A stretch of DNA of 64,000 bases from the NCBI RefSeq assembly GCF_030160015.1, contig NZ_BSNN01000004.1, forward strand, positions 1 through 64,000. Reading direction: 5' to 3'. The number at the start of each line of letters is the position of its first letter. The first letter of the stretch is position 1. Both the position numbers and the translations under genes were made by a program. This document shows positions 32,244 through 41,139 of the stretch, piece after piece. The notes beneath the pieces are model-generated. The model made no database searches. It saw only the letters and a program-made list of their open reading frames with translations, and was not told the DNA's origin. Source of the DNA: Amylibacter marinus. GTDB lineage: Bacteria > Pseudomonadota > Alphaproteobacteria > Rhodobacterales > Rhodobacteraceae.

Positions 32244-33248
32244 ATGCGGCGTCTGAATCTCACCATGCTATTGGCGGCGATCATTCTGATCGCCCTCTTG
32301 GCCCTATCTACGATCTACGGCGCGACCCAGATACCATTAGCTGATGCCCTAGACGCGGTTTTTCTTGGGCTTTCGCAGGGTGAGATGTCGCCCGTGCATC
32401 GGATTGTCTATGATCTGAGATTGCCACGTGCGTTGTTTGCCGCGGTGATCGGCGCTGGTTTGGGCGTGGTTGGGGTGGTTTTGCAAACCGCCACCCGAAA
32501 TGATCTGGCCGATCCCTTTTTGTTTGGCCTGTCATCTGGGGCGGCGGCTGGGGCAGTTTTTGTAATTACCGTCACCGGTGACATATTGGGGTTTTGGACA
32601 TTACCACTGGCGGCATTTTGCGGGGGATTGGTCGCCTCGGGCATTGTGCTGGCGCTGGTACATGGGCTGCGCAGTGGCACCCCAGAAAAGCTGATACTGG
32701 CGGGGCTGGCTGTATCATTTCTGTTTTCAGCCATCACCAATTATTTGATTTTTTCCGGAGACAACCGCGCGGCACATACTGTGATTTTTTGGATGTTGGG
32801 TGGGCTTGGGCTGGCGCGTTGGGAAACATTTCCCTTGGTATCCGCAGGGCTTATTCTGATCTTGGGCTTCGCGCTCTATCGCAATCGCTGGCTTGATGCC
32901 CTGTTAACCGGTGATTTGACCGCATCAACCCTTGGTATACCCGTGCGCGGGCTGAGATTTCGGTTATTCTTTGTGGCGGCGCTGGCATCGGCGGTGTTTG
33001 TTTCTGTGGCAGGGGTTATTGGGTTTGTCGGGTTGATGGTACCCCACATTGCCCGTGGTATTGTGGGGCCATTGCATCGTCATTTAATTCCTGCCTCGGC
33101 TATGTGTGGCGCTATTTTATTAACCACTTCAGATATCCTTAGCCGATTACTATTGGCACCACAGGAACTGCCTGTTGGTATCGTCACCACATCAATCGGC
33201 GCGGTTTTTGTATTCATCCTGTTGTTCAAAACGGCTAGGGCGTCCTAG
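32244..33248 (+). CDS. ABC transporter permease (FecCD/BtuC family)
   Basis: The 334-residue, mostly hydrophobic protein is the FecCD/BtuC permease with about ten helices. Typical parts are RLPRALFAAVIGAGLGVVGVVLQ near residue 56, the GLSSGAAAGAV loop, and the C-terminal FVGLMVPHIARGIVGP coupling helix, then LPVGIVTTSIGAVFVF. It is the last gene of the riboswitch operon (DUF1636, ATPase, binding protein, permease). No TonB-dependent receptor gene accompanies it here. Confidence 0.93.
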   Translation: MRRLNLTMLLAAIILIALLALSTIYGATQIPLADALDAVFLGLSQGEMSPVHRIVYDLRLPRALFAAVIGAGLGVVGVVLQTATRNDLADPFLFGLSSGAAAGAVFVITVTGDILGFWTLPLAAFCGGLVASGIVLALVHGLRSGTPEKLILAGLAVSFLFSAITNYLIFSGDNRAAHTVIFWMLGGLGLARWETFPLVSAGLILILGFALYRNRWLDALLTGDLTASTLGIPVRGLRFRLFFVAALASAVFVSVAGVIGFVGLMVPHIARGIVGPLHRHLIPASAMCGAILLTTSDILSRLLLAPQELPVGIVTTSIGAVFVFILLFKTARAS

Positions 33249-33319
33249 TTCACGCCTTTAGCGCTTTGGGGTTGCCTATGGCCATGCTGTGATCAGACGC
33301 CGAGGGCCTTCAATCTTCG

Positions 33320-33709
33320 ATGCGGGATTTTATGCACTCGCCAGAATATTTCAAAGATATCGCAAACATCCCCGCGCCCTTTGCACAGGTGATCCAATTT
33401 GCCTTTGACGAGGGGAAACGCTTCTCTTGGGCTAGGTTCCATGGAATCCCAACCGCAGATACCCTAAAGACCCTATTTACCAAGGATCTAAAGTCAGAGG
33501 CCATCACCCCCAAGAGCGCCTATTGGAATCCGCCTTCCAACCTAGAGGATATGCTGGCCACCAAAATTATCAGCGAAGAGACCGGTGATGGAGGCACTGA
33601 TATTTCGGCAATTTTGTACACCTTAGATCTGGCCGAGCGGTCGTTCTTTTTGGGCAAAACGCAACACCAGAAAACTGCTTTTCGCTTGGATGTATCCCAA
33701 TTGCCCTAA
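33320..33709 (+). CDS. hypothetical protein, 129 residues
   Basis: A single soluble-looking frame starts at ATG 33320 (another at 33332). The product is rich in aromatic and acidic residues, with SPEYFKDIANIPAPFAQVIQ and TPKSAYWNPPSNLEDMLATK, but no family is recognised. It has no signal peptide or membrane helix. It is co-directional with the B12 importer 71 bases upstream and convergent with hpaI. The ribosome site is unclear. It could be a true orphan gene or a decayed one; codon use looks normal. Confidence 0.5.
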   Translation: MRDFMHSPEYFKDIANIPAPFAQVIQFAFDEGKRFSWARFHGIPTADTLKTLFTKDLKSEAITPKSAYWNPPSNLEDMLATKIISEETGDGGTDISAILYTLDLAERSFFLGKTQHQKTAFRLDVSQLP

Positions 33710-33838
33710 GAAACCTCTGAGAACCTGTATCGCGCAATTTCAGCCGGGGGAGGCGTTTTTTGCAACAGCGACAAGGGTTTCAATGAAGCGATTAAAATTC
33801 GCTGGTACGAGCCTAGGGCACCTAGGGTGTGGCGGAAG

Positions 33839-34627
33839 TTATTTACCCGATCCTTTTAGATGGGCATTGGTCTGTGTCGCCGCGCCGCGCATGGCATTGG
33901 CAAACAGGGTTACATCGATGCTTGTGGCGATAAAACGTGCCCCAATCTCTGCGCATTCCGATTGCAGTTTTGCATCCGTGGTCAAAATACCTGCCGCGGT
34001 GCCCGCCGCTATAATCTTGCGCATACAAGTTATTATGGTCGCATGTACCTCTGGGGCGCCGGGGTTGCCAATATGGCCCATATCCGCCGCCAGATCCGCA
34101 GGCCCGATAAAAACCCCGTCTATCCCATCAACCGCCAAAATATCATCAAGGGCCGCAACCCCTGCACGGGTTTCAATTTGAACCAGCAAGCAAAGTTCCG
34201 CGTGAGCAGTGTTGAGATAATCAGGAATTGCGGTAAAGCGAGAAGAGCGGCCAAGTGCCGAACCAACACCCCGTGTACCATGGGGCGGATAACTGATTGC
34301 CCGCACCAGTTGACGTGCCTGTTCTGCGCTCTCGACCATCGGGACCAACACCGTCTGCGCCCCTGCCTCTAGGTATTGTTTGATCATCCACGTTTCGCCA
34401 ATCGGGGGGCGCACTACCGCATGGCTAGGCAGGCCGTCTAATATCTGCAAATGCGTGACAATACTACGCAGATCATTAGGCGCATGTTCAGCATCAACAA
34501 CAACCCAGTCGAAGCCAGCCGATCCGCTGATTTCCGCGAGATAGGGTTCGGCTAGCCCGAGCCAACAACCTGTCTGCATTTCGCCTGCATGAATTGCTGC
34601 CTTAAAGGGGTTTTTGGGGATTTGCAT
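33839..34627 (-). CDS. hpaI: 4-hydroxy-2-oxoheptanedioate aldolase
   Basis: The 262-residue product is a class II HpcH/HpaI aldolase. The catalytic set matches the known enzyme with a 3-residue shift: His48 (VVVDAEHAPNDL), Arg73 (AVVRPPIG), Glu152 (VQIETRAG) and Asp178 (GPADLAADMG), the last two binding the metal. It cleaves 4-hydroxy-2-oxoheptanedioate to pyruvate and succinate semialdehyde, the last step of the homoprotocatechuate route. It is transcribed divergently from hpaF-H, and both promoters carry a TTAACATGTTAA dyad. Confidence 0.95.
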   Translation of the reverse strand: MQIPKNPFKAAIHAGEMQTGCWLGLAEPYLAEISGSAGFDWVVVDAEHAPNDLRSIVTHLQILDGLPSHAVVRPPIGETWMIKQYLEAGAQTVLVPMVESAEQARQLVRAISYPPHGTRGVGSALGRSSRFTAIPDYLNTAHAELCLLVQIETRAGVAALDDILAVDGIDGVFIGPADLAADMGHIGNPGAPEVHATIITCMRKIIAAGTAAGILTTDAKLQSECAEIGARFIATSIDVTLFANAMRGAATQTNAHLKGSGK

Positions 34628-34937
34628 GATGTTCTTACCTGTTGTGCCACGTTCAGAGTGTTAATTGCTCACCCCTCCAGAGGCCTGGGTTTGATATTGT
34701 CGGGTGTCATTCTTTGACAAAGGTACTGGTTAAATATCTCGATGTCCATATTTTTATTAACATGTTAATCAAGTTGCACATTCATCAAACGAATGCAGTA
34801 ACTTATGCAAGGCGGCAAAACTGGTAGAAAAACAATGCCAGAAAAATGCATTATCCGCACTGTCTAGCATGGTGAGAGTTGACAAGTTATGGGTTTGATA
34901 GTTAATTAGACAACAATTAACATGTTAAGGATTATGC
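34628..34937. promoter_or_regulatory. divergent hpaI/hpaF regulatory region with two identical palindromes
   Basis: The 310-base region has no gene. ATTAACATGTTAAT (34756-34769) and TTAACATGTTAA (34917-34928) are perfect dyads, 160 bases apart. The second abuts the hpaF ribosome site (AAGGA, then ATG 34938). Ahead of it, TTGACA (34879-34884) plus a weak TTAATT after 17 bases makes a candidate hpaF promoter, with the dyad at about the start point. A MarR-type (HpaR-like) repressor is the obvious candidate, but no such gene is in the window, so it must act from elsewhere. Confidence 0.75.
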
Positions 34938-35327
34938 ATGCCACATTTTCATATTGAATACTCTGCCAACCTAGAGCCAAACGTGGATATCGGCGCATTA
35001 TGCGAAGCAATTCGCGCAGCGGCCGCGGAAATCGAAACATTCCCAACCGCAGGCATTCGTGTCCGCGCAACATGCTGTGATCATGTGGCCATCGCAGATG
35101 GGGCAGCTAAGCACGGGTTTATCGATCTGTCAGTTCGCCTGCGCGAAGGTCGCCCCCAAGACATTAAAGAAGAAGCGATGACCCGCATCTTTGCCACCCT
35201 AAAAAATTTCATGGCACCCGCAATGCAATCCCAATCCATCGCATTGTCCGCAGAAATGCGCGACATCAACGCCGCCCTTTCCCCGAAATTTGGAAACATT
35301 CGGGATCATATGGAGGATAACCTATGA
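34938..35327 (+). CDS. hpaF: 5-carboxymethyl-2-hydroxymuconate delta-isomerase
   Basis: The 129-residue product begins MPHFHIEYSANLEP, so the catalytic N-terminal Pro (after Met removal) of the tautomerase superfamily is in place. It continues with TFPTAGIRVRA and HGFIDLSVRLREGRP, as in CHM isomerases. The known reaction converts 5-carboxymethyl-2-hydroxymuconate to its oxo isomer. Length fits the family. It is the first gene of the hpa operon and overlaps hpaE by 4 bases. AAGGA precedes the start and adjoins an operator dyad. Confidence 0.9.
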   Translation: MPHFHIEYSANLEPNVDIGALCEAIRAAAAEIETFPTAGIRVRATCCDHVAIADGAAKHGFIDLSVRLREGRPQDIKEEAMTRIFATLKNFMAPAMQSQSIALSAEMRDINAALSPKFGNIRDHMEDNL

Positions 35328-36835
35328 GCGTTCTTGACGACAATATTGGCAAGCTAGACCGCTTCTTAGATCGCTTTCGTAAAACCGGCATCCTAAACCG
35401 CGTTGCGGGCAAGGATACCTTTGGCGCGGGTGGGGTATTTCAAACCACATCGCCAGTAGACAAATCCACCATCTGCGATGTGGCCCATGGCACCGCACAG
35501 GATATAAATGCCGCCGCAGATGCGGCCCATGAAGCCTTTGCAATGTGGCGCGATATGCCTGCATTAGAACGCCGCAACATATTGTTGCGCATTGCAGATG
35601 GCATCGAGGCACGCGCCGAGGAAATTGCGCTTTGTGAATGTTGGGATACTGGACAAGCTTTGAAATTCATGTCCAAGGCCGCCTTGAGGGGTGCTGAAAA
35701 TTTTCGTTATTTCGCAGACCAAGTGATTCAGGCGCGTGATGGCCAGCACCTAAAATCCCCCACGTTGATGAATGTTACTTCCCGTACACCGATTGGGCCA
35801 GTAGGGGTAATCACCCCGTGGAACACGCCCTTTATGCTCTCTACTTGGAAAATCGCACCGGCACTAGCGGCTGGATGTACCGTGGTGCACAAACCCGCCG
35901 AGGCATCGCCCCTAAGCGCGCGCCTACTGGTGGAAATCGCCGAAGAAGCAGGCCTGCCGCCGGGTGTTTTAAACACCGTAAACGGATTTGGTGAAGATGC
36001 GGGCAAGGCGCTCTGCGAGAACCCAAAGATAAAGGCCATTGCCTTTGTTGGTGAATCCCGCACCGGTAGTTTGATCACCAAGCAGGGGGCAGACACCCTA
36101 AAGCGCAACCACCTAGAGCTGGGCGGAAAAAACCCTGTCATTGTCTTTGAGGATGCGGATCTAGAGCGCGCGTTAGATGCCGTGATATTTATGATCTACT
36201 CGATTAATGGCGAGCGGTGCACATCATCCTCGCGCTTGTTGATACAAGATACCATTCGCGAAGATTTCGAGGCCAAGCTGATTGAGCGTGTCAACAACAT
36301 TACCGTCGGGCACCCGCTAGATCCCAAAACCGAAATCGGCCCATTGGTTTCCCTAGAGCATTTTAACAAGGTGACCAGCTATTTTGATATCGCCAAAGAA
36401 GACGGCGCCAAGATTGCCGCTGGAGGCGTAACCCTTGGGGATGTTGGGTATTTTATACGCCCTACCCTATTTACGCAGGCCACTAACAAAATGCGCATCG
36501 CCCAAGAGGAAATTTTCGGCCCTGTGCTGACCTCGATCCCCTTTGGCAGCGAAGAAGAGGCGCTGGCAATGGCCAATGACACTCTTTATGGGCTAACCGG
36601 CTATGTCTGGACAAATGATCTGGCGCGCGCATTACGCGTTACTGAAAAGCTAGAGGCGGGGATGATCTGGGTGAACTCCGAGAACGTTCGCCACCTGCCC
36701 ACACCATTTGGCGGGGTAAAGGCATCGGGCATTGGGCGCGATGGCGGTGATTGGTCGTTTGAGTTTTACATGGAGCAAAAGCATATTGGCTTTGCCACTG
36801 GGAATCACAAAATCACAAAATTAGGAGCCCCTTGA
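35324..36835 (+). CDS. hpaE: 5-carboxymethyl-2-hydroxymuconate semialdehyde dehydrogenase
   Basis: The 503-residue NAD-dependent aldehyde dehydrogenase has the catalytic Asn in TPWNTPF (about 167), general base Glu265 in LELGGKN and nucleophile Cys299 in GERCTSSSRL. The family is HpaE/HpcC by context and length. It oxidises the ring-cleavage product of homoprotocatechuate. It lies between hpaF and hpaD with overlaps on both sides (ATGA and TGATG), so the three are translationally coupled. Confidence 0.93.
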   Translation: MSVLDDNIGKLDRFLDRFRKTGILNRVAGKDTFGAGGVFQTTSPVDKSTICDVAHGTAQDINAAADAAHEAFAMWRDMPALERRNILLRIADGIEARAEEIALCECWDTGQALKFMSKAALRGAENFRYFADQVIQARDGQHLKSPTLMNVTSRTPIGPVGVITPWNTPFMLSTWKIAPALAAGCTVVHKPAEASPLSARLLVEIAEEAGLPPGVLNTVNGFGEDAGKALCENPKIKAIAFVGESRTGSLITKQGADTLKRNHLELGGKNPVIVFEDADLERALDAVIFMIYSINGERCTSSSRLLIQDTIREDFEAKLIERVNNITVGHPLDPKTEIGPLVSLEHFNKVTSYFDIAKEDGAKIAAGGVTLGDVGYFIRPTLFTQATNKMRIAQEEIFGPVLTSIPFGSEEEALAMANDTLYGLTGYVWTNDLARALRVTEKLEAGMIWVNSENVRHLPTPFGGVKASGIGRDGGDWSFEFYMEQKHIGFATGNHKITKLGAP

Positions 36836-37818
36836 TGCCTGTACCCGCACCAAACCTATACCCAGACTTTAACACAATCCGCCTTAGCCATGCCTGCCTA
36901 AATGTCAAAGATCTGGCCGCATCGAAAACGTTCTACTCGGAGATACTGGGCCTACAGGTTAGCGATGAGAGCGACAACCATGTCTATCTGCGCGCTATGG
37001 AAGAGCGTGGACATCACTGTGTGATCTTGCAAAAATCCGACCAACCCGGAACCGTAGAAGTCATGGGATTTAAGACATTCGACGAGCAAGATTTGGACCG
37101 CGCCGAGGCCTATTTCAAGGCCAAGGGCCGCCCAACAGAATGGGTAACCCGCCCCTACCAAGGCAGAACCCTATTAACATCAGACAACATGGGCATCCCG
37201 CTGGAATTTTATCACAAGATGGATCGCTTAGAGCCAATTCATCAGAAATATGCATTGTACCGTGGGGTAAAGCCGCTGCGCATTGATCACTTCAACTGTT
37301 TCTCCCATGATGTGGATGCCTCGGTGGACTTTTATTCCGACATCGGGTTCCGTGTGACGGAATACACCGAGGACAACGAGAGTAAAAAGCTATGGGCCGC
37401 GTGGATGCATCGCAAGGGCGGTGTGCATGATATGGCCTTTACCAATGGCACCGGGCCGCGCATGCATCACATCGCCTTCTGGGTGCCAACGCCGCTAAAC
37501 ATTATTGATCTGTTGGATTTAATGGCCACCAGCGGTTATGTGGATAACATCGAGCGCGGCCCCGGCCGCCATGGTATTTCCAATGCGTTTTTCCTGTATA
37601 TCCTTGATCCAGATGGGCATCGCATTGAAATCTATTGCTCCGATTACCAGACCGTTGATCCCGATCTGGAACCGATCAAATGGGATTTAACAGACCCCCA
37701 ACGTCAGACCCTTTGGGGGGCAGCCGCCCCCCACAGCTGGTTTACCCACGGAACAAAATTTGTGGGTGTAGAGACAAGACCGTCTGAGATAACCGCCAGC
37801 CCAATTATTGCCCCCTAG
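36835..37818 (+). CDS. hpaD: homoprotocatechuate 2,3-dioxygenase (extradiol)
   Basis: The start is ATG 36835 with AGGAG nine bases before (a TTG at 36832 lies in front but is worse placed). The 327-residue protein is a vicinal-oxygen-chelate dioxygenase of two tandem domains. Metal ligands fit the Brevibacterium-type enzyme: His152 (LRIDHFN), His211 or 212 (RMHHIAFW) and Glu265 (DGHRIEIYCSD). The metal is Fe(II) or Mn(II). It opens the ring of 3,4-dihydroxyphenylacetate with O2. The overlap TGATG with hpaE supports a single operon. Confidence 0.94.
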   Translation: MPVPAPNLYPDFNTIRLSHACLNVKDLAASKTFYSEILGLQVSDESDNHVYLRAMEERGHHCVILQKSDQPGTVEVMGFKTFDEQDLDRAEAYFKAKGRPTEWVTRPYQGRTLLTSDNMGIPLEFYHKMDRLEPIHQKYALYRGVKPLRIDHFNCFSHDVDASVDFYSDIGFRVTEYTEDNESKKLWAAWMHRKGGVHDMAFTNGTGPRMHHIAFWVPTPLNIIDLLDLMATSGYVDNIERGPGRHGISNAFFLYILDPDGHRIEIYCSDYQTVDPDLEPIKWDLTDPQRQTLWGAAAPHSWFTHGTKFVGVETRPSEITASPIIAP

Positions 37819-37913
37819 GGGTATTGCAATCATACTAGGCCATCGCGCGTACACTCTTGCCAGTAGCAACGGGTGTTCGCAGATAAAACCGCACAGGACA
37901 CAAGGGTGTTAAA

Positions 37914-39311
37914 ATGAACTGGGATGATTTTGCCGAATGGAGCAAGCACATTGCGGACTGGGGCGCAGAGTATCACAAAACTCTGCGAGATCGACCCGTG
38001 CGCGCCCAAACCAAACAGGGCGAGATCGCGGCGCAACTGCCCGCGCACCCCCCCCAGAATCCAGAGCAGATGGATGTAATTCTGAAGGATTTCGAAGATA
38101 TCATCATGCCCGGTATGACCCATTGGCAACATCCCAGATTCTTCGCATATTTTCCCGCAAACGCCACCCCACCCTCGATGCTGGCCGAGCAATTGGTGAA
38201 TACCGTCGCGGCCCAATGCATGCTGTGGCAAACATCACCGGCCGCAACCGAGGTGGAGGGCTTGGTTGTGGATTGGTTACGCCAAGCTCTGGGGCTGGCC
38301 GAGGGATTTAGCGGTGTGATTCAAGATAGCGCCTCTTCTGCGACATTATCCGCGATCCTAACAATGCGAGAGCGCGCAACCGGCTATACGGGAAATCGAG
38401 ACGGCTTGAACGGCAAGGGTGCCTTGCGAATTTATTGTTCAGATCAGGTGCATTCATCCATTGATCGCGCCTGTTGGGTTGCGGGTATCGGACAGGAAAA
38501 CCTGATTAAAATTCCCGCCTCAGGCCCACGTTACGGCATGGATGCTCAGGCGCTGGATGCCGCTATCAGGTCAGATATTGCTGCGGGGCACACACCTGCG
38601 GGTATTGTGGCCATAACCGGTGGCACCGGCGTGGGCGGATCAGATCAGCTTGCGCCTATTATCGAGGTGGCCAAGGCATTTGATTTGTATACGCATCTGG
38701 ATGCCGCTTGGGCCGGATCTGCGATGATTTGTCCAGAATTTCACAATGCGTTTTGGAACGGTGTTGATGGCTTTGACAGCATCGTTTTCAACCCGCACAA
38801 ATGGCTTGGGGCACAATTTGATTGCTCGATCCAGTTTCTGCGCGATGCGACCCCGCAACTAAACACCCTGAAGATCGAGCCGGAATATTTGAAAACCACT
38901 GGTGAGGACATAATCAATTACTCCGAATGGACAATCCCGCTGGGCCGTAGATTCCGCGCACTAAAGCTGTGGTTTCTGGTACGATCCTATGGGCTAGAGG
39001 GTCTAAGGGCGCGCATTCGCAATCACGTGGAATGGGCCCAAGAGCTTTGCGAAGCATTGCGCGCATTGGAGGGCTTCGAGATCACCACCGAGCCTATCCT
39101 AAGCCTCTTTTCCTTTCGTTGTACGGGGGATGACGATACCCAACAGCGCCTAGTAGATGCCATCAATGACGATGGGCGCATCTATCTAACACAGGGCTCT
39201 TTCCAGGGGCGCAAGGTGATCCGCGTTCAAGTCGGGCAATTCGAAACAACACAACAAGATGTGATGGCCGTTAAAACGGTTGTCCAAGAAATCTGGGAGA
39301 CACTACAATGA
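37914..39311 (+). CDS. aromatic L-amino acid decarboxylase-like PLP enzyme
   Basis: The 465-residue protein is a group II PLP decarboxylase similar to DOPA/tryptophan decarboxylases. Seen: HWQHPRFFAYFPANATPPSML, VHSSIDRAC with the ring-stacking His180, cofactor Asp263 (THLDAAWAG) and the PLP Lys296 (FNPHKWLG). Decarboxylation of tyrosine, DOPA, phenylalanine or tryptophan gives the corresponding amine. Its place inside hpa suggests tyramine or dopamine as an intermediate that is later oxidised to the (di)hydroxyphenylacetate pool. No amine oxidase gene accompanies it. It starts 95 bases after hpaD and overlaps hpaG by 4 bases. Confidence 0.9.
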   Translation: MNWDDFAEWSKHIADWGAEYHKTLRDRPVRAQTKQGEIAAQLPAHPPQNPEQMDVILKDFEDIIMPGMTHWQHPRFFAYFPANATPPSMLAEQLVNTVAAQCMLWQTSPAATEVEGLVVDWLRQALGLAEGFSGVIQDSASSATLSAILTMRERATGYTGNRDGLNGKGALRIYCSDQVHSSIDRACWVAGIGQENLIKIPASGPRYGMDAQALDAAIRSDIAAGHTPAGIVAITGGTGVGGSDQLAPIIEVAKAFDLYTHLDAAWAGSAMICPEFHNAFWNGVDGFDSIVFNPHKWLGAQFDCSIQFLRDATPQLNTLKIEPEYLKTTGEDIINYSEWTIPLGRRFRALKLWFLVRSYGLEGLRARIRNHVEWAQELCEALRALEGFEITTEPILSLFSFRCTGDDDTQQRLVDAINDDGRIYLTQGSFQGRKVIRVQVGQFETTQQDVMAVKTVVQEIWETLQ

Positions 39312-40162
39312 AATTCGCGACCTACACCAGCAAGGGCAGCACCTATTATGGCGCAGTGACCGATGACGGGATGATCGCCCTGAACGATGCCTGTCCACAG
39401 TGGCCAACCCTGTTTGATGCCGTACAGGCAGATGGTTTGAACACCCTAGAACGCGCCGCCCAAGAGCTGCCGGTATCGCACAGCGTGTTTGAATACGATA
39501 TGGTCTTGCCCAATGCGCAGCGCATCCTATGTGTTGGCGTTAATTTCCCCGATCGGAATGCAGAATACAAAGACGGCTCGGATCAACCTAAGTACATGTC
39601 GCTGTTCCCGCGGTTTGCATCTGGGTTCACTGGCCACAATCGCCCCCTGATCCGCCCACCAGAAAGCTCACAGCTGGATTATGAAGGCGAGGTTGCTGTT
39701 GTCATCGGCAAGGCAGGGCGCAGAATTTCACAAGAGGATGCCTATGATCACATCGCCGCTCTGACCCTGTGTAATGAAGGCACAATCCGCGATTGGGTGC
39801 GCCATGCAAAATTCAATGTAACACAGGGTAAAAATTGGGATAGATCTGGATCAATTGGCCCATGGTTGGTGCCCTTTACGGATGCCAGCCAGATCGATGA
39901 TGCCCGGATCATTACCCGCGTAAATGGAGAGATCCGGCAGGACGATGTTTTGTCACGTATGATGCATCCAATCCGTCGCGAGATCGAGTATATTTCGACA
40001 TTTATGACGCTTAGGCCCGGCGACATTATTGTAACCGGCACCCCCACGGGATCCGGCGCACGCCTAGACCCGCCACAATACCTAAAGCCTGGTGACGTGG
40101 TAGAAATCGAAGTCAACGGCATTGGCACTTTGCGCAACACCATCGAGGATGAGGCGGTATGA
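39308..40162 (+). CDS. hpaG: fumarylacetoacetate hydrolase family isomerase/decarboxylase
   Basis: The 284-residue protein has the FAH fold: ILCVGVNFPDRNAEY, the metal-site QLDYEGEVAVVIG (Glu-Glu), CNEGTIRDW and IIVTGTPTGSGARLDPP. In the hpa route such a protein decarboxylates and isomerises 5-oxo-pent-3-ene-1,2,5-tricarboxylate. The enteric HpaG is a two-domain fusion of about 430 residues. Here only one domain is encoded, so it either does both steps as a homomer or only one of them. It is coupled to the decarboxylase and to hpaH by 4-base overlaps. Confidence 0.85.
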   Translation: MKFATYTSKGSTYYGAVTDDGMIALNDACPQWPTLFDAVQADGLNTLERAAQELPVSHSVFEYDMVLPNAQRILCVGVNFPDRNAEYKDGSDQPKYMSLFPRFASGFTGHNRPLIRPPESSQLDYEGEVAVVIGKAGRRISQEDAYDHIAALTLCNEGTIRDWVRHAKFNVTQGKNWDRSGSIGPWLVPFTDASQIDDARIITRVNGEIRQDDVLSRMMHPIRREIEYISTFMTLRPGDIIVTGTPTGSGARLDPPQYLKPGDVVEIEVNGIGTLRNTIEDEAV

Positions 40163-40959
40163 CCCCCCAAGATCATGCCCAAGCCGCCGCAGACCTGTTG
40201 GCCGCCGAGAACAGCGGCCAGCAAATCGGCCTGCTAAGCAAGCGCTATCCCGAAATCGGCATGGATGATGCCTATGCCATTCAACAGGCCATTTACCGCG
40301 CAAAATTGGATCAGGGCCGCAAGGTGGTGGGATGGAAAATTGGCCTTACGTCCAAGGCGATGCAATATGCGCTGAACATCGACATCCCCGATAGCGGGAT
40401 TTTGTTTGATAATATGGTTTTTGAAAATGGCGCTACGGTTCCAAAGGGGCGCTTTATCCAACCGCGGATAGAGACAGAAATCGCCTTTGTAATGAAAGAC
40501 GCCATAGGCGGGGCGAATGTAACGCGTGCAGATGTAATTGCTGCCACCGATTATGTCGCCCCTTCGATTGAAATTCTGGACACCCGCATTGCGCGCATCG
40601 ATGCAGAGACAGGCAAGGCCCGCACCGTTTTTGACACCATCAGCGACAATGCGGCCAATGCCGGTGTTGTTCTGGGCGCGGCGCGCCACAGAGTTGATGC
40701 ATCAGACCTGCGCTGGGTTGGGGCGATCACGGCGCGCAATGGCACAGTCGAGGAAACGGGCCTAGGGGCCGGCGTTCTAAATGATCCAGTTGAAAGCGTC
40801 GTGTGGCTGGCGCAGCGCATGGCCCAATATGGCCAAAGCATCACCCCGGGGCAAATCATCCTATCAGGCAGTTTTATTCGACCAGTTGAATGCCCCTCGG
40901 GCACGCAAATCGAGGCCGATTTTGGGGCATTTGGATCTGTAGAAATTGCCTTCGCCTAA
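40159..40959 (+). CDS. hpaH: 2-oxo-hept-3-ene-1,7-dioate hydratase
   Basis: The 266-residue product belongs to the MhpD/HpaH family: GLLSKRYPEIGMDDAYAIQ, GRKVVGWKIGLTSKAMQ and the metal-site RIETEIAFVM (two Glu). It hydrates the linear dienoate to 4-hydroxy-2-oxoheptanedioate, the substrate of hpaI. It is the last gene of the plus-strand hpa operon. With hpaI the chain from homoprotocatechuate to pyruvate and succinate semialdehyde is complete in this window; hpaBC, hpaR and a succinate-semialdehyde dehydrogenase are not seen. Confidence 0.93.
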   Translation: MTPQDHAQAAADLLAAENSGQQIGLLSKRYPEIGMDDAYAIQQAIYRAKLDQGRKVVGWKIGLTSKAMQYALNIDIPDSGILFDNMVFENGATVPKGRFIQPRIETEIAFVMKDAIGGANVTRADVIAATDYVAPSIEILDTRIARIDAETGKARTVFDTISDNAANAGVVLGAARHRVDASDLRWVGAITARNGTVEETGLGAGVLNDPVESVVWLAQRMAQYGQSITPGQIILSGSFIRPVECPSGTQIEADFGAFGSVEIAFA

Positions 40960-41139
40960 GCGGTTGATAGCTGGTCATGGGTGCCGCATCGAGGTCTGAA
41001 ATACTGCGTAAATCCATCAGCTTCATTTTGTCACGTCGAAGGCCATTTCAATGCGGCATATGTTTTTGGCAGGATCGTTTCTAGTCACAAGGATTATCCG
41101 TCATGGCCCTAAATCTCCGCATCGCGCCCGCAGCAAACA

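Noticed and set aside
33690-34181. 163-codon plus-strand frame
   Set aside because: It lies antisense to hpaI, whose catalytic residues are all in place; a shadow frame.
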